Part shown: piece by piece, positions 19,413-27,834 of the stretch
Numbering within the stretch: position 1 is the first letter of the stretch
How the letters are laid out: each line of letters begins with the position of its first letter
DNA from: JAHEZL01 sp046074525
Lineage (GTDB): Bacteria; Bacteroidota; Bacteroidia; Flavobacteriales_C; GCA-002722245
Assembly (NCBI GenBank): GCA_046074525.1
Contig: JBJTOK010000059.1
Span: 62,001-126,000 of the forward strand
Direction of reading: 5' to 3'
Length of the DNA: 64,000 bases
Translations under genes and position numbers: made by a program
The notes under the pieces: model-generated
Told to the model about the DNA's origin: nothing
What the model saw: the letters and a program-made list of their open reading frames with translations, nothing else
Databases searched by the model: none

Positions 19413-20918
19413 ATGAACCCTAGATTGCATTTAAAAGGTAGTGTTTGTGCGATAGCAACCCTTGCTTTATTTGGTTGCGGGAAAGATGTATCCAATACAA
19501 CTGGTTGGAACAACAACGACCCTAAAAATGGAGGTTTTGAGGTACAGCCTTATGGCGAACAGGAAACTGGTCCTGGTTTGATCTTGGTTGAAGGTGGTAG
19601 ATTTACCATGGGCCAGAACGAACAGGATGTAATGTATGAGTGGGACAGCAAGCCACGCACTATGTCGGTTTCTTCTTTTTATATGGATGAAACTGAAATT
19701 CGTAATATCGACTGGAGAGAATATGTATACTGGCTGAACCGTGTATTCGCGCAATCGTATCCAGAGGTGCCTAAAAAAGCCCTTCCTGATACCCTTGCGT
19801 GGAGAGATGAGCTGGCTTATACCGAAGAATATATTGAGTGGTACTACCGCCACCCTGCTTACAACGAATACCCTGTTGTGGGTGTTAACTGGTTACAGGC
19901 TACCGACTATTGCATCTGGAGAACTGACCGCGTGAATGAGATGATCCTCATCCGTGAAGGTATCCTTAAGGTGAATCCTAACCAGCAGGATGATGACAAC
20001 TTTAATACTGATGCTTACCTGAACGGACAATATGTAGGTGAGGTGAAAGGTGACCTTGTTAACCTTGACCCTAACACCGGTGGTTTCAGAAAGGTAATGC
20101 GTGAAGATGGCATTCTTTTGCCAAAGTACCGCCTTCCAACAGAAGCTGAATGGGAATATGCTGCTATCGGTTTGATCGGAAATACAATTGATGAGCGTAT
20201 CATCGACCGCCGAATTTACCCATGGAATGGTCACTGGGTGCGTAATAAAGATGATAAGTGGCAAGGTGAAATGATGGCCAACATCATGCGCGCCAAAGGA
20301 GATATGATGGGTGTGGCCAGCAAGCTCAATGATGCTGCTGATATCACCGCTCCGGTAAGATCTTTCTGGCCTAACGATTACGGTCTGTACCACATGGCGG
20401 GTAACGTATCTGAATGGGTAATGGACGTTTACCGTCCGCTAACCGGCGAAGATGCTAACGAGTTCCGTGCTTTCAGGGGTAATGTTTACAAAACCCTTCA
20501 GGAAGACCCTTCTGAACCAGATGTTTTGGCTGAAAAAGACAGTTTAGGCCGCATGGTTTACAGAGAAGTGGACGTAGAAAAAGATAACCTTGCACAAAGA
20601 AGAAACTATAAGAGAGCTAATAATATCGACTTCCTTGACGGTGACTTTACTTCTTCAGTGTACTTCGCTGATGAAGGATACAAAGATGCTGCAAAGCAAA
20701 ACAAGTTGATGTATGAGAATGCAGCTCCAACTGTAGAAGGTCACTCCATGATGTCTCAAAGAACAAGGGTATACAAAGGTGGTTCATGGAAAGACAGAAC
20801 CTACTGGATGGTACCAGGTACAAGAAGATATCTGGATGAAGATCAGGCAACCGACTATCTTGGCTTCAGATGTGCGATGCACAGAGTGGGAAGTCCGGTA
20901 CCTTACGGAGAGAAATAG
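19413..20918 (+). CDS. gldJ: Gliding motility / T9SS lipoprotein GldJ
   Basis: 501 residues. The N-terminus is a lipoprotein signal with lipobox LFGC (Cys about residue 22). TTGWNNNDPKNGGFEVQ and GLILVEGGRFTMG then follow, and later VGVNWLQATDYCIWR, YRLPTEAEWEYA, MAGNVSEWVMDVY and KGGSWKDR. These are the formylglycine-generating-enzyme-like (sulfatase-modifying factor) fold motifs shared by GldJ and GldK. The spacing and the TGW..NGGF and VMYEW segments fit GldJ rather than GldK. GldJ is an outer-membrane lipoprotein needed for gliding and T9SS in Flavobacterium. The enzyme-like fold is not thought to be catalytic there. murF follows, an order I recall from Flavobacterium. Confidence 0.88.
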   Translation: MNPRLHLKGSVCAIATLALFGCGKDVSNTTGWNNNDPKNGGFEVQPYGEQETGPGLILVEGGRFTMGQNEQDVMYEWDSKPRTMSVSSFYMDETEIRNIDWREYVYWLNRVFAQSYPEVPKKALPDTLAWRDELAYTEEYIEWYYRHPAYNEYPVVGVNWLQATDYCIWRTDRVNEMILIREGILKVNPNQQDDDNFNTDAYLNGQYVGEVKGDLVNLDPNTGGFRKVMREDGILLPKYRLPTEAEWEYAAIGLIGNTIDERIIDRRIYPWNGHWVRNKDDKWQGEMMANIMRAKGDMMGVASKLNDAADITAPVRSFWPNDYGLYHMAGNVSEWVMDVYRPLTGEDANEFRAFRGNVYKTLQEDPSEPDVLAEKDSLGRMVYREVDVEKDNLAQRRNYKRANNIDFLDGDFTSSVYFADEGYKDAAKQNKLMYENAAPTVEGHSMMSQRTRVYKGGSWKDRTYWMVPGTRRYLDEDQATDYLGFRCAMHRVGSPVPYGEK

Positions 20919-20942
20919 TTAACAACATCCTTCTGATATTTC

Positions 20943-20979
20943 AAAATCCCTCAGCTCATTTGCTGCGGGATTTTTTTTT
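20943..20979 (+). terminator. Intrinsic terminator after gldJ, just upstream of murF
   Basis: AAAATCCCTCAGC (20943-20955) pairs with GCTGCGGGATTTT (20962-20974) with one mismatch, followed by a run of nine T (20971-20979). It ends only 11 bases before the murF ATG. Confidence 0.85.
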
Positions 20980-20990
20980 AATTTCACGTC

Positions 20991-22268
20991 ATGCAGATTC
21001 ATGAGCTTTATCAACTGTTCCTGAAGCAGGATCAGAAGATTTGTACCGACACCAGAAAAATTGAAAGTGGCGCTATTTATTTCGCTTTAAAAGGAGGTAA
21101 TTTTGATGCGAACAGCTTCGCCCTTGCGGCCATTGAAGGGGGCTGTTCTTATGCTGTTATCGACAATCCGGCCATTAAGCACGAGCAATGCATCGTAGTG
21201 GATGACGCGCTGAAGACCTTGCAGGATCTGGCCACTTACCATCGAAGACAATTCACAATCCCAGTAATGGGTATTACGGGCACCAACGGAAAAACAACTA
21301 CGAAAGAATTGGTGTCAGCAGTATTATCAACGCAACTGAAAGTGCACTATACCAAAGGTAATCTGAATAATCACATCGGTGTGCCACTTACGTTGCTTTC
21401 CATGCGTAAGGATGCCGAAATTGCCATCATTGAAATGGGGGCCAATCATCCTTTGGAAATTGAGTTTTTATGCAATATCGCTGAGCCGACTTATGGCATG
21501 GTAACCAATATGGGAAAGGCGCATCTGGAAGGATTTGGCGGCTTTGAAGGTGTGGTGAAAACCAAATCGGAGATGTATGATTTCGCCGCTAAACACAGTG
21601 GGAAAATATTTGTAAATGCTGCCGATGACTTATTGATGAAGCAGTCGGCGCATGTGAAACAGCGTATCTTGTACCAGAACGCAGGCTTTTTCGGAGACGT
21701 GCGTGCACTCTCCCCTTATGTTTGCGCCATGCTGCGCATTGGAAAGGAAGAAACGGAAATTAATACGAAACTTTTTGGCGAGCACAATCTCATCAATATG
21801 GTTGCTGCAGCGGCTGTAGGCAGGGAATTTGGCATCAGCACAGCCAATATCAAAAAGGCTCTGGAAGCCTACCAGCCTGATAATAACCGATCACAAATCA
21901 AGAAATCTGCAAAAGGAAATACTTTGATTCTGGATGCTTACAATGCCAATCCAACCAGTATGACCATGGCGATCAGGGCTTTTGCCAATGTCACCGGAAA
22001 AAATAAAATTGCCATCGTGGGCGATATGCTGGAGCTGGGTGATGCAGCTGAAACAGAACATCAAAATATCATACGTTTGCTGGAGCTCAATAATATCAAA
22101 GCTTTGCTGGTTGGACCAGTATTCAAGAGCTGCGGATCAAAATTTCCAAGTTTTGAGAATTCTGCTGAATTGAAAATCTCTACGGAAATTAAAGAAATTG
22201 CAGGCGCTACCGTATTAATCAAAGGCTCTCGCGGTATCAAACTGGAAGTGGTAGAGGAAGTTTTATAA
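20991..22268 (+). CDS. murF: UDP-N-acetylmuramoyl-tripeptide--D-alanyl-D-alanine ligase
   Basis: 425 residues. It adds D-Ala-D-Ala to UDP-MurNAc-tripeptide, the last cytosolic step of peptidoglycan precursor synthesis. The Mur ligase P-loop GITGTNGKTTTKELV is at about 98-112. EMGANHPLEIEFL, NNRSQIKKS and DAYNANPTSM are conserved MurF motifs of the central and C-terminal domains. It follows gldJ on the same strand, but a strong terminator lies between them, so it may depend on readthrough or on a promoter inside the gldJ 3' region. Confidence 0.95.
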   Translation: MQIHELYQLFLKQDQKICTDTRKIESGAIYFALKGGNFDANSFALAAIEGGCSYAVIDNPAIKHEQCIVVDDALKTLQDLATYHRRQFTIPVMGITGTNGKTTTKELVSAVLSTQLKVHYTKGNLNNHIGVPLTLLSMRKDAEIAIIEMGANHPLEIEFLCNIAEPTYGMVTNMGKAHLEGFGGFEGVVKTKSEMYDFAAKHSGKIFVNAADDLLMKQSAHVKQRILYQNAGFFGDVRALSPYVCAMLRIGKEETEINTKLFGEHNLINMVAAAAVGREFGISTANIKKALEAYQPDNNRSQIKKSAKGNTLILDAYNANPTSMTMAIRAFANVTGKNKIAIVGDMLELGDAAETEHQNIIRLLELNNIKALLVGPVFKSCGSKFPSFENSAELKISTEIKEIAGATVLIKGSRGIKLEVVEEVL

Positions 22269-22270
22269 AT

Positions 22271-22362
22271 GTCTGAACCCTTATTGACTTGATTAAACGA
22301 TTAAAGAGATGATTAGCAAGATCCTTTTTATCGTTTATAATCAAGTGAATATGGTTTCAGAC
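22271..22362. repeat. Long palindromic element, copy 1
   Basis: The left arm is 22271-22301 (starts GTCTGAACCC, then TTGACTTGATTAAACGAT). The right arm is 22330-22362 (ATCGTTTATAATCAAGTGAAT, ending GGTTTCAGAC). The arms are complementary along about 30 bases with small bulges and enclose a 28-base loop. It begins two bases after the murF stop and lies between convergent genes, so it may end transcription from both sides. A related element lies at 63710-63791. Confidence 0.8.
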
Positions 22363-22373
22363 AAATAGAAAGA

Positions 22374-22829
22374 TTATTCCATTTTCCCTATATAGAAAGT
22401 AAACTCCAGTAAGCCCCTGAATCCTGAATAGAAGAAGGAGTTGTTGAATGCAGTCATCCCTACACCGGATTCCACTGTAAAACTGATCCTCTTGTTGCCC
22501 ATCGGGAAAACTTCCGCACCTACAGGGATGAAAGTATTGTAAGAAGTGTAATTTGCAGTCGACGTATGTGTGAAAGAAGTGCCTAATCCGATTCCGAAGT
22601 AAGGTTTCGCATTATCAGAGGTGAATACACGCATAATACCGCTTATGCTCGGACTCACCGTAAAAGAGGAATTGCTTCCTATACCAAGTCCAAATCTGCC
22701 TATCAGTCCCAGATTCTTGCTGTGATCGCTTTTGATGTTCAGTCCGCCATTGCCTAATCCAAGTCCGATTTGAGCAAAGGAAAGCGCGCTAATAAAACAG
22801 AATATTAGTACTGCGGTAATTTTCTTCAT
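22374..22829 (-). CDS. Small outer-membrane beta-barrel-like protein
   Basis: 151 residues with a clear signal peptide (MKKITAVLIFCFISALSFAQ). The mature part is rich in Gly, Ser, Thr and aromatic residues in short alternating strands (for example YFGIGLGTSFTHTS and RGLLEFTFYIGKME), and it ends in a strand-like segment. This suggests a small eight-strand outer-membrane barrel, like many unnamed Bacteroidota proteins. No specific family is recognised. It lies downstream of fumC on the same strand but behind a strong terminator, so it has its own transcription. Confidence 0.6.
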   Translation of the reverse strand: MKKITAVLIFCFISALSFAQIGLGLGNGGLNIKSDHSKNLGLIGRFGLGIGSNSSFTVSPSISGIMRVFTSDNAKPYFGIGLGTSFTHTSTANYTSYNTFIPVGAEVFPMGNKRISFTVESGVGMTAFNNSFFYSGFRGLLEFTFYIGKME

Positions 22830-22886
22830 AATGATTTAGTGTTTTTGCGTTTCCATTAAAGTACGCAAGAATTTCGCAAAAGAAAA

Positions 22887-22911
22887 ATCCCGGAACGACT
22901 TGTTCCGGGAT
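22887..22911 (-). terminator. Terminator after fumC
   Basis: ATCCCGGAAC (22887-22896) and GTTCCGGGAT (22902-22911) form a perfect 10-bp stem with a 5-base loop. On the minus strand it is followed by TTTTCTTTT, 20 bases past the fumC stop. Confidence 0.9.
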
Positions 22912-22931
22912 CTCTCGGCTTTATTGATTGC

Positions 22932-24326
22932 TTAATCCAGCGATCCTATCATTTTTTCCGGACGAACCCATTCATCAAATTCTTCCGCTTTGAGGTAACC
23001 GAGTCGAACGGCTTCGTGCTTCAGCGTAGTTCCGTTTTTATGAGCTGTTTGCGCGATTTCAGCAGCTTTGTAATAACCAATCTTGGTGTTCAGCGCTGTT
23101 ACAAGCATCAGGGAATTGTTAAGGTGCTCCTGCACTCTTTGTGTATTTGGCTGAATGCCTACTGCACAGTTTTCCGTGAAGGAAACACAGGCATCACCAA
23201 TCAGTCTTGCTGAATGCAGGAAGTTGTAAATCATCAATGGCTTGAATACATTCAGTTCAAAATGGCCGTTCATGCCACCTATAGAGATCGCAACGTCATT
23301 ACCCAATACCTGGCAGCAAACCATTGTAAGGGCTTCACACTGTGTTGGATTTTCTTTTCCAGGCATGATAGAGGAGCCTGGTTCGTTGGCAGGAATGGTA
23401 ATTTCACCGATGCCTGAGCGCGGACCAGAGCATAACATGCGGATGTCGCTTGCGATTTTCATGAGGCTTACCGCCAGTTGCTTCAGGGCTCCGTGTGTTT
23501 CAACGATAGCGTCGTGTGCTGCCAATGATTCAAATTTGTTTTCTGCAGTAACGAAAGGGAGTCCCGTCAGCTGCGCAATATTTTTTGCTACCAGTTCAGC
23601 ATAACCCTTAGGCGTGTTGATTCCTGTACCTACTGCTGTCCCGCCCAAAGCAAGTTCAGAAAGGTGAGCAAGGGTATTGTTAAGCGCCTTCAGGCCGTGA
23701 TCCAGCTGAGATACATAACCGCTGAACTCTTGTCCGAGTGTTAATGGCGTAGCATCCATGAAGTGGGTTCTTCCAATCTTCACTACTGCTTTCATTTCCT
23801 GTGATTTCTGGGCCAGGCAATCTCTCAGTTTTTTAACTCCGGGAATGGTGGTTTGAATCACTATTTTGTAAGCTGCAATGTGCATTGCAGTAGGGAAAGT
23901 ATCGTTGGAAGATTGTGATTTGTTTACATCGTCGTTGGCGTTGAGGAGTTTTTCTCCTTTGCCTAACTGGTTGCCAAGAATTACATGGGCACGGTTGGCA
24001 ATCACTTCATTAACATTCATGTTCGATTGGGTTCCTGATCCCGTTTGCCATACTACCAAAGGAAACTGGTCGTTGAGTTTGCCGGCGAGGATTTCATCGC
24101 AAACAGCGGAAATAGCATCCGACTTATCTTTGCTAAGTACACCCAGACTCTCATTGGTTTTTGCAGCAGCTTTCTTCAGGTAAGCAAAAGCTTCAATAAT
24201 TTCCTGCGGCATTTTGTTATTGCCTATCTTGAAATTCTGGATAGAACGTTGTGTTTGCGCCGCCCAGTATTTATCGGCAGCAACCTGAATTTCCCCTAAG
24301 GTGTCTTTTTCGATTCTGTATTCCAT
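22932..24326 (-). CDS. fumC: Class II fumarate hydratase
   Basis: 464 residues from the ATG at 24326. This start places MEYRIEKDTLGEIQVA at the N-terminus as in homologues and lies one base after the manC stop; an upstream in-frame ATG at 24353 would overlap manC. It interconverts fumarate and malate in the TCA cycle. GSGTQSNMNVNEVIANRA, KVGRTHxxDA-like KIGRTHFMDATPLTLGQEF and the signature GSSIMPGKENPTQCEA are all present, the last being the mobile catalytic loop. It is probably transcribed with manC. Confidence 0.95.
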   Translation of the reverse strand: MEYRIEKDTLGEIQVAADKYWAAQTQRSIQNFKIGNNKMPQEIIEAFAYLKKAAAKTNESLGVLSKDKSDAISAVCDEILAGKLNDQFPLVVWQTGSGTQSNMNVNEVIANRAHVILGNQLGKGEKLLNANDDVNKSQSSNDTFPTAMHIAAYKIVIQTTIPGVKKLRDCLAQKSQEMKAVVKIGRTHFMDATPLTLGQEFSGYVSQLDHGLKALNNTLAHLSELALGGTAVGTGINTPKGYAELVAKNIAQLTGLPFVTAENKFESLAAHDAIVETHGALKQLAVSLMKIASDIRMLCSGPRSGIGEITIPANEPGSSIMPGKENPTQCEALTMVCCQVLGNDVAISIGGMNGHFELNVFKPLMIYNFLHSARLIGDACVSFTENCAVGIQPNTQRVQEHLNNSLMLVTALNTKIGYYKAAEIAQTAHKNGTTLKHEAVRLGYLKAEEFDEWVRPEKMIGSLD

Positions 24327-24327
24327 G

Positions 24328-25431
24328 TTATAAGTATTTTTTAAGTTTTGCATCGGAACTCACGTCGTTTACAAATTGCTTGATTTGCTGTTCGTCGTCT
24401 TTCGGGCAAATCAGCAAAACACTGTCGGAATCAACAACGATGAAGTTCTTGAGGCCGCTGGCTACTACAAGTTTTCCATTGGCTACATTGAAGATATTGT
24501 TTTCGGAATTGTACAACTTAACGTTTTTACCGATCACAGCATTCTCCTTAGCATCCTTCTCCAGATGGTCGTAAACAGAACCCCAGGTTCCGAGATCCGT
24601 CCAGCCGAATTCGCAAGGCAGTACATAGACATTCTTCGCTTTTTCCATCACACCATAATCGATAGAAATATTGGTGCACTCGGAATAGGCTTTGGTAATG
24701 AAAGCCTCTTCCTGTGGTGTATTGTAAGCGTCTATCCCTTCCTTGAAAATGTTATTGATTTCAGGAAGATTTTTTTCAAGGGCTTTGATAATGCTTTTTG
24801 CCGACCAGATGAAAATCCCGCTATTCCAGGAAAAATCACCGCTTTGCAGGAAAAACTTCGCCATCTCCAGATTTGGTTTTTCGGTGAAGGTTTTTACTTT
24901 CTTCAGTTTTGCTTCATGCTTGAATGACTCATCGGTAGCCTGAATATAGCCGTAGCCTGTATCGGGACGGTTAGGCTCAATGCCTAGCGTTACGAGGATG
25001 TCCTCTTTAGAACAGGCATCCAGTGCGGTTTTCAGCACATCTGTAAAAACCTCTTCTTTCAGTATAAGGTGGTCGGATGGTGCAATGATGAGGCGGGCGT
25101 CAGGATTGAGTGCTGCAATCTTGTGAGAGGCATAAGCTACACAGGGAGCGGTATTCCTGCGTTGCGGCTCGCATAGGATCCTGCTGCTGTCCATTTGCGG
25201 CAGTTGTTCCTGTATCAAATCCTTGTATTCCACATTGGCAACAATGAAAATATTTTCTTTCGGACAAACCTTTTCGATTCGTTCAAAAGTGAGCTGCAAC
25301 AAGGTTTTGCCAACATTTAAAATATCGAGGAATTGTTTTGGTTTGGAGCTTTTGCTGATTGGCCAGAACCTGCTTCCGATCCCTCCGGCCATGATAATAC
25401 AGTAATTGTTTTTCATTGAATTGTCAGTCAT
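24328..25431 (-). CDS. manC: Mannose-1-phosphate guanylyltransferase
   Basis: 367 residues. It makes GDP-mannose from GTP and mannose-1-phosphate for surface glycan synthesis. The nucleotidyltransferase signature MAGGIGSRFWPISKSSKPKQF starts near residue 14, followed by APSDHLI (metal site), FTEKPN and GVMEKAKNVYVLPCEFGWTDLGTW. The length fits the short form with no isomerase domain. A second ATG at 25416 is also plausible. It is first gene of a manC-fumC pair. Whether the -7-like TACTTTAG upstream is used is uncertain. Confidence 0.93.
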   Translation of the reverse strand: MTDNSMKNNYCIIMAGGIGSRFWPISKSSKPKQFLDILNVGKTLLQLTFERIEKVCPKENIFIVANVEYKDLIQEQLPQMDSSRILCEPQRRNTAPCVAYASHKIAALNPDARLIIAPSDHLILKEEVFTDVLKTALDACSKEDILVTLGIEPNRPDTGYGYIQATDESFKHEAKLKKVKTFTEKPNLEMAKFFLQSGDFSWNSGIFIWSAKSIIKALEKNLPEINNIFKEGIDAYNTPQEEAFITKAYSECTNISIDYGVMEKAKNVYVLPCEFGWTDLGTWGSVYDHLEKDAKENAVIGKNVKLYNSENNIFNVANGKLVVASGLKNFIVVDSDSVLLICPKDDEQQIKQFVNDVSSDAKLKKYL

Positions 25432-25515
25432 TTTTCTTTAGGGCAACTAAAGTATTAAAATTGCGCGGAAAACGAGCTCAAAAATGCATTAAAATGCATT
25501 ACAGCGAATATCTTC

Positions 25516-26148
25516 TCAGTTGACTTGCTCCACAGGCGTGGAAGCATAGATGGTGTACCACCTTTTATTACCGAGATTGTAGCATTTATAGCGTACGCGG
25601 ATTTTCTCTTTTTTGCGGAAAACCTCAGCTCTTTCAGTCAGTTTGAAATGGCTATTGAAGGGCAATTCATGCAATACCGTTTGTGGTTTGTGCTTATCGG
25701 CAATCTTGATGGCATTGAGCAAAATATGATTGCTGTAGATATTAGCCTTCAGATTATCGCCCTCCTGATCAATCGCCTTACGCAAAACAACCGGAAGGCG
25801 GGTATTTTTTTGGAGTTTATTGAGCATCATCTGAAAATTTGCTTTCCATTCTTTTCCATGCGGTTGAACTCGGGAACCGTATTCTTTCCAGGTAATGAGA
25901 TGGGCCCATTCGTGGAGGAAAACAATCAAGAGGAAGTAAGGGGTTAAATCTCGGTTAAGTTCTATGGTCAGCGGTTTTGAGCGTGATCGGCTGAAACAGC
26001 CCAAACGACCTTTTCGTGGTTCAGTGATGTTCAGGTCGAATTCATGTCCTCTCACCAGGGAGTGAACAAAAACAATGGAAGAAGCAGGGAGGCGCTTGTA
26101 GAAATCGGCGCGGCTGCTATATTTTCTCAACTCTTTCCAGTTTTTCAT
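25516..26148 (-). CDS. SprT-like zinc metalloprotease domain protein
   Basis: 210 residues, cytosolic (no signal). FLHEWAHLITW carries the HExxH zinc-protease motif, preceded by TIELNRDLTPYFLLIVFLHE and followed by HGKEWKANFQ, where the third zinc ligand of SprT-like proteins (HGxxW) lies. A basic C-terminal part with RVRYKCYNLGNKRWYTI resembles the region after the catalytic core in SprT proteins, but no zinc-ribbon CxxC pair is visible. Substrates of bacterial SprT proteins are not well established. It stands alone between manC and the divergent transporter operon. Confidence 0.75.
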   Translation of the reverse strand: MKNWKELRKYSSRADFYKRLPASSIVFVHSLVRGHEFDLNITEPRKGRLGCFSRSRSKPLTIELNRDLTPYFLLIVFLHEWAHLITWKEYGSRVQPHGKEWKANFQMMLNKLQKNTRLPVVLRKAIDQEGDNLKANIYSNHILLNAIKIADKHKPQTVLHELPFNSHFKLTERAEVFRKKEKIRVRYKCYNLGNKRWYTIYASTPVEQVN

Positions 26149-26331
26149 TGCTTTTTGTGAATGAAGGACAATCGCTACACTTATCTTTTTTTAAACCTTT
26201 GCAAGCAGAAAACATCACCATGCAGCAAAAACCGAAAGCAATAATTTTTTCCATACGGGAAGGTTTATAACATCGTAAATTTAATAAAATGATTTTCTAA
26301 ATAATGTCTATTTTTGAGAAAAATAGCTCGG

Positions 26332-27075
26332 ATGATTAACATTTTAACACATTTAGGTGCATACTTCCTAATGTTGCGTAAGACCTTCACGAAACCCGAG
26401 AAAATGAAAATCTTTTTTAAGAGGTTAGCCGTTGAAATTGAGCTTATTGGTGTTGACTCCCTCGCCCTTGTCTCTATCCTCTCCCTTTTCATGGGTGCAG
26501 TAATCCTGATACAGAGCGCATACAACTTTGAAAATCCTTTGATTCCGCCATATGCAGAAGGGGTGGCTACGCGGGACTCCATGCTGCTTGAATTTTCGCC
26601 CACTATCATTTGTTTGATCCTTGTTGGAAAGGTAGGTTCCAGCATCGCCTCCGAACTGGGGACCATGCGTGTAACCGAGCAAATTGATGCTTTACAGATC
26701 ATGGGGGTTAATCCCTTGAACCACCTTGTGTTACCTAAAATCCTTGCTGGGGTAATCATCATTCCTTTCCTGATTATTGCCAGTATGACCCTTGGGATCT
26801 TCGGTGGCTTCCTGGCTACGCTCATCACCGATTCGGTGTCGTCCAACAAGTATATATATGGTATCAGGTACGGATTCGTACCGTATTATATTACCTATGC
26901 TCTAACTAAAACGGCTGTTTTTGCTTTTATTCTCACTTCAGTTTCTTCATACCATGGCTACAATGCCAAAGGCGGAGCGCTTGAAGTTGGCCGCTCAAGC
27001 ACCAAAGCGGTGGTTTACAGTACGATAATGATTATCCTCTTCAATCTTATACTCACTAAATTGCTTCTGAACTAA
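26332..27075 (+). CDS. MlaE/YrbE-type ABC transporter permease
   Basis: 247 residues from the ATG at 26332; a TTG at 26314 would add six residues and is less likely. The MlaE-family core is visible in GVDSLALVSILSLFMGAVI, ELGTMRVTEQIDALQIMGVNPL and LVLPKILAGVIIIPFLII, with about five membrane helices. Such permeases move phospholipids between the inner and outer membranes with an ATPase (MlaF) and a periplasmic MCE protein (MlaD). The stop overlaps the next gene's start (TAATG), showing translational coupling with the ATPase. No MlaD is adjacent. Confidence 0.9.
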   Translation: MINILTHLGAYFLMLRKTFTKPEKMKIFFKRLAVEIELIGVDSLALVSILSLFMGAVILIQSAYNFENPLIPPYAEGVATRDSMLLEFSPTIICLILVGKVGSSIASELGTMRVTEQIDALQIMGVNPLNHLVLPKILAGVIIIPFLIIASMTLGIFGGFLATLITDSVSSNKYIYGIRYGFVPYYITYALTKTAVFAFILTSVSSYHGYNAKGGALEVGRSSTKAVVYSTIMIILFNLILTKLLLN

Positions 27076-27833
27076 TGATAGAAGTGGGCAATATATCCAA
27101 GCTGTTTGTCGACAGGAAAATTCTTTCCGAGGTGTCCATGTACCTTGAAACGGGAAAGGTGAATATGATCATCGGACAGAGTGGTGCCGGGAAGTCGGTG
27201 TTTTTGAAATGCCTCGTCGGACTCGTTGAACCCGATGCTGGGGAAATATGGTACGACGGCCGTAATTTCACTGACATGGATTATGATCAGAAGAAAGAAA
27301 TTAGAAAGGAGATAGGTATGCTTTTCCAGGGGGCTGCACTTTTTGATTCTCTCACTGTTGAGGAAAACGTAGCCTTTCCGCTGGAGATGTTCACCAAAAT
27401 GACAAAAGCCGAAAGAATAGAGCGGGCCAATTTCTGTCTGAAAAGAGTAAATCTTCCCAATTCCAATAAACTATATCCCGATGAAATCAGCGGTGGTATG
27501 AAAAAGAGGGTGGCTATTGCCCGCGCCATCGCCATGAATCCGAAATACCTGTTTTGCGATGAGCCAAACTCCGGACTCGATCCGCAAACATCTATCGTGA
27601 TTGATAACCTTATTCGTGAGATTACACTTGAATATAATATGACCACAGTTGTAATTTCCCACGACATGAACTCGGTAATGGAAATTTCTGATAATATCTT
27701 CTTTATTTTCAGCGGACAGAAATGGTGGGAGGGAACGCGCTCCACACTTTTAAAAACCGACAATAAAGAATTGTGTGATTTTGTTTACGCTTCTTCCTTC
27801 ATGAAGGAATTCAAGAAAAGTCAGCAACTCTGA
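27075..27833 (+). CDS. MlaF-type ABC transporter ATP-binding protein
   Basis: 252 residues. Walker A is GQSGAGKSVFLKC (about 34-46), the signature is ISGGMKKRVAIARA, Walker B is YLFCDEPNSGLDP, and the switch His is in VVISHDMNSV. The ISGGM form and the DEPNSGLDP spelling fit the MlaF/lipid-transport ATPase group. It energises the permease just upstream, with which it overlaps by one base. The gene ends one base before the stop of a convergent gene, so an operon continuation with MlaD is not possible here. Confidence 0.92.
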   Translation: MIEVGNISKLFVDRKILSEVSMYLETGKVNMIIGQSGAGKSVFLKCLVGLVEPDAGEIWYDGRNFTDMDYDQKKEIRKEIGMLFQGAALFDSLTVEENVAFPLEMFTKMTKAERIERANFCLKRVNLPNSNKLYPDEISGGMKKRVAIARAIAMNPKYLFCDEPNSGLDPQTSIVIDNLIREITLEYNMTTVVISHDMNSVMEISDNIFFIFSGQKWWEGTRSTLLKTDNKELCDFVYASSFMKEFKKSQQL

Positions 27834-27834
27834 T

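Noticed and set aside
24376..24927. 183-codon frame opposite manC
   Set aside because: Shadow of the conserved nucleotidyltransferase gene; no start context or homologous pattern.
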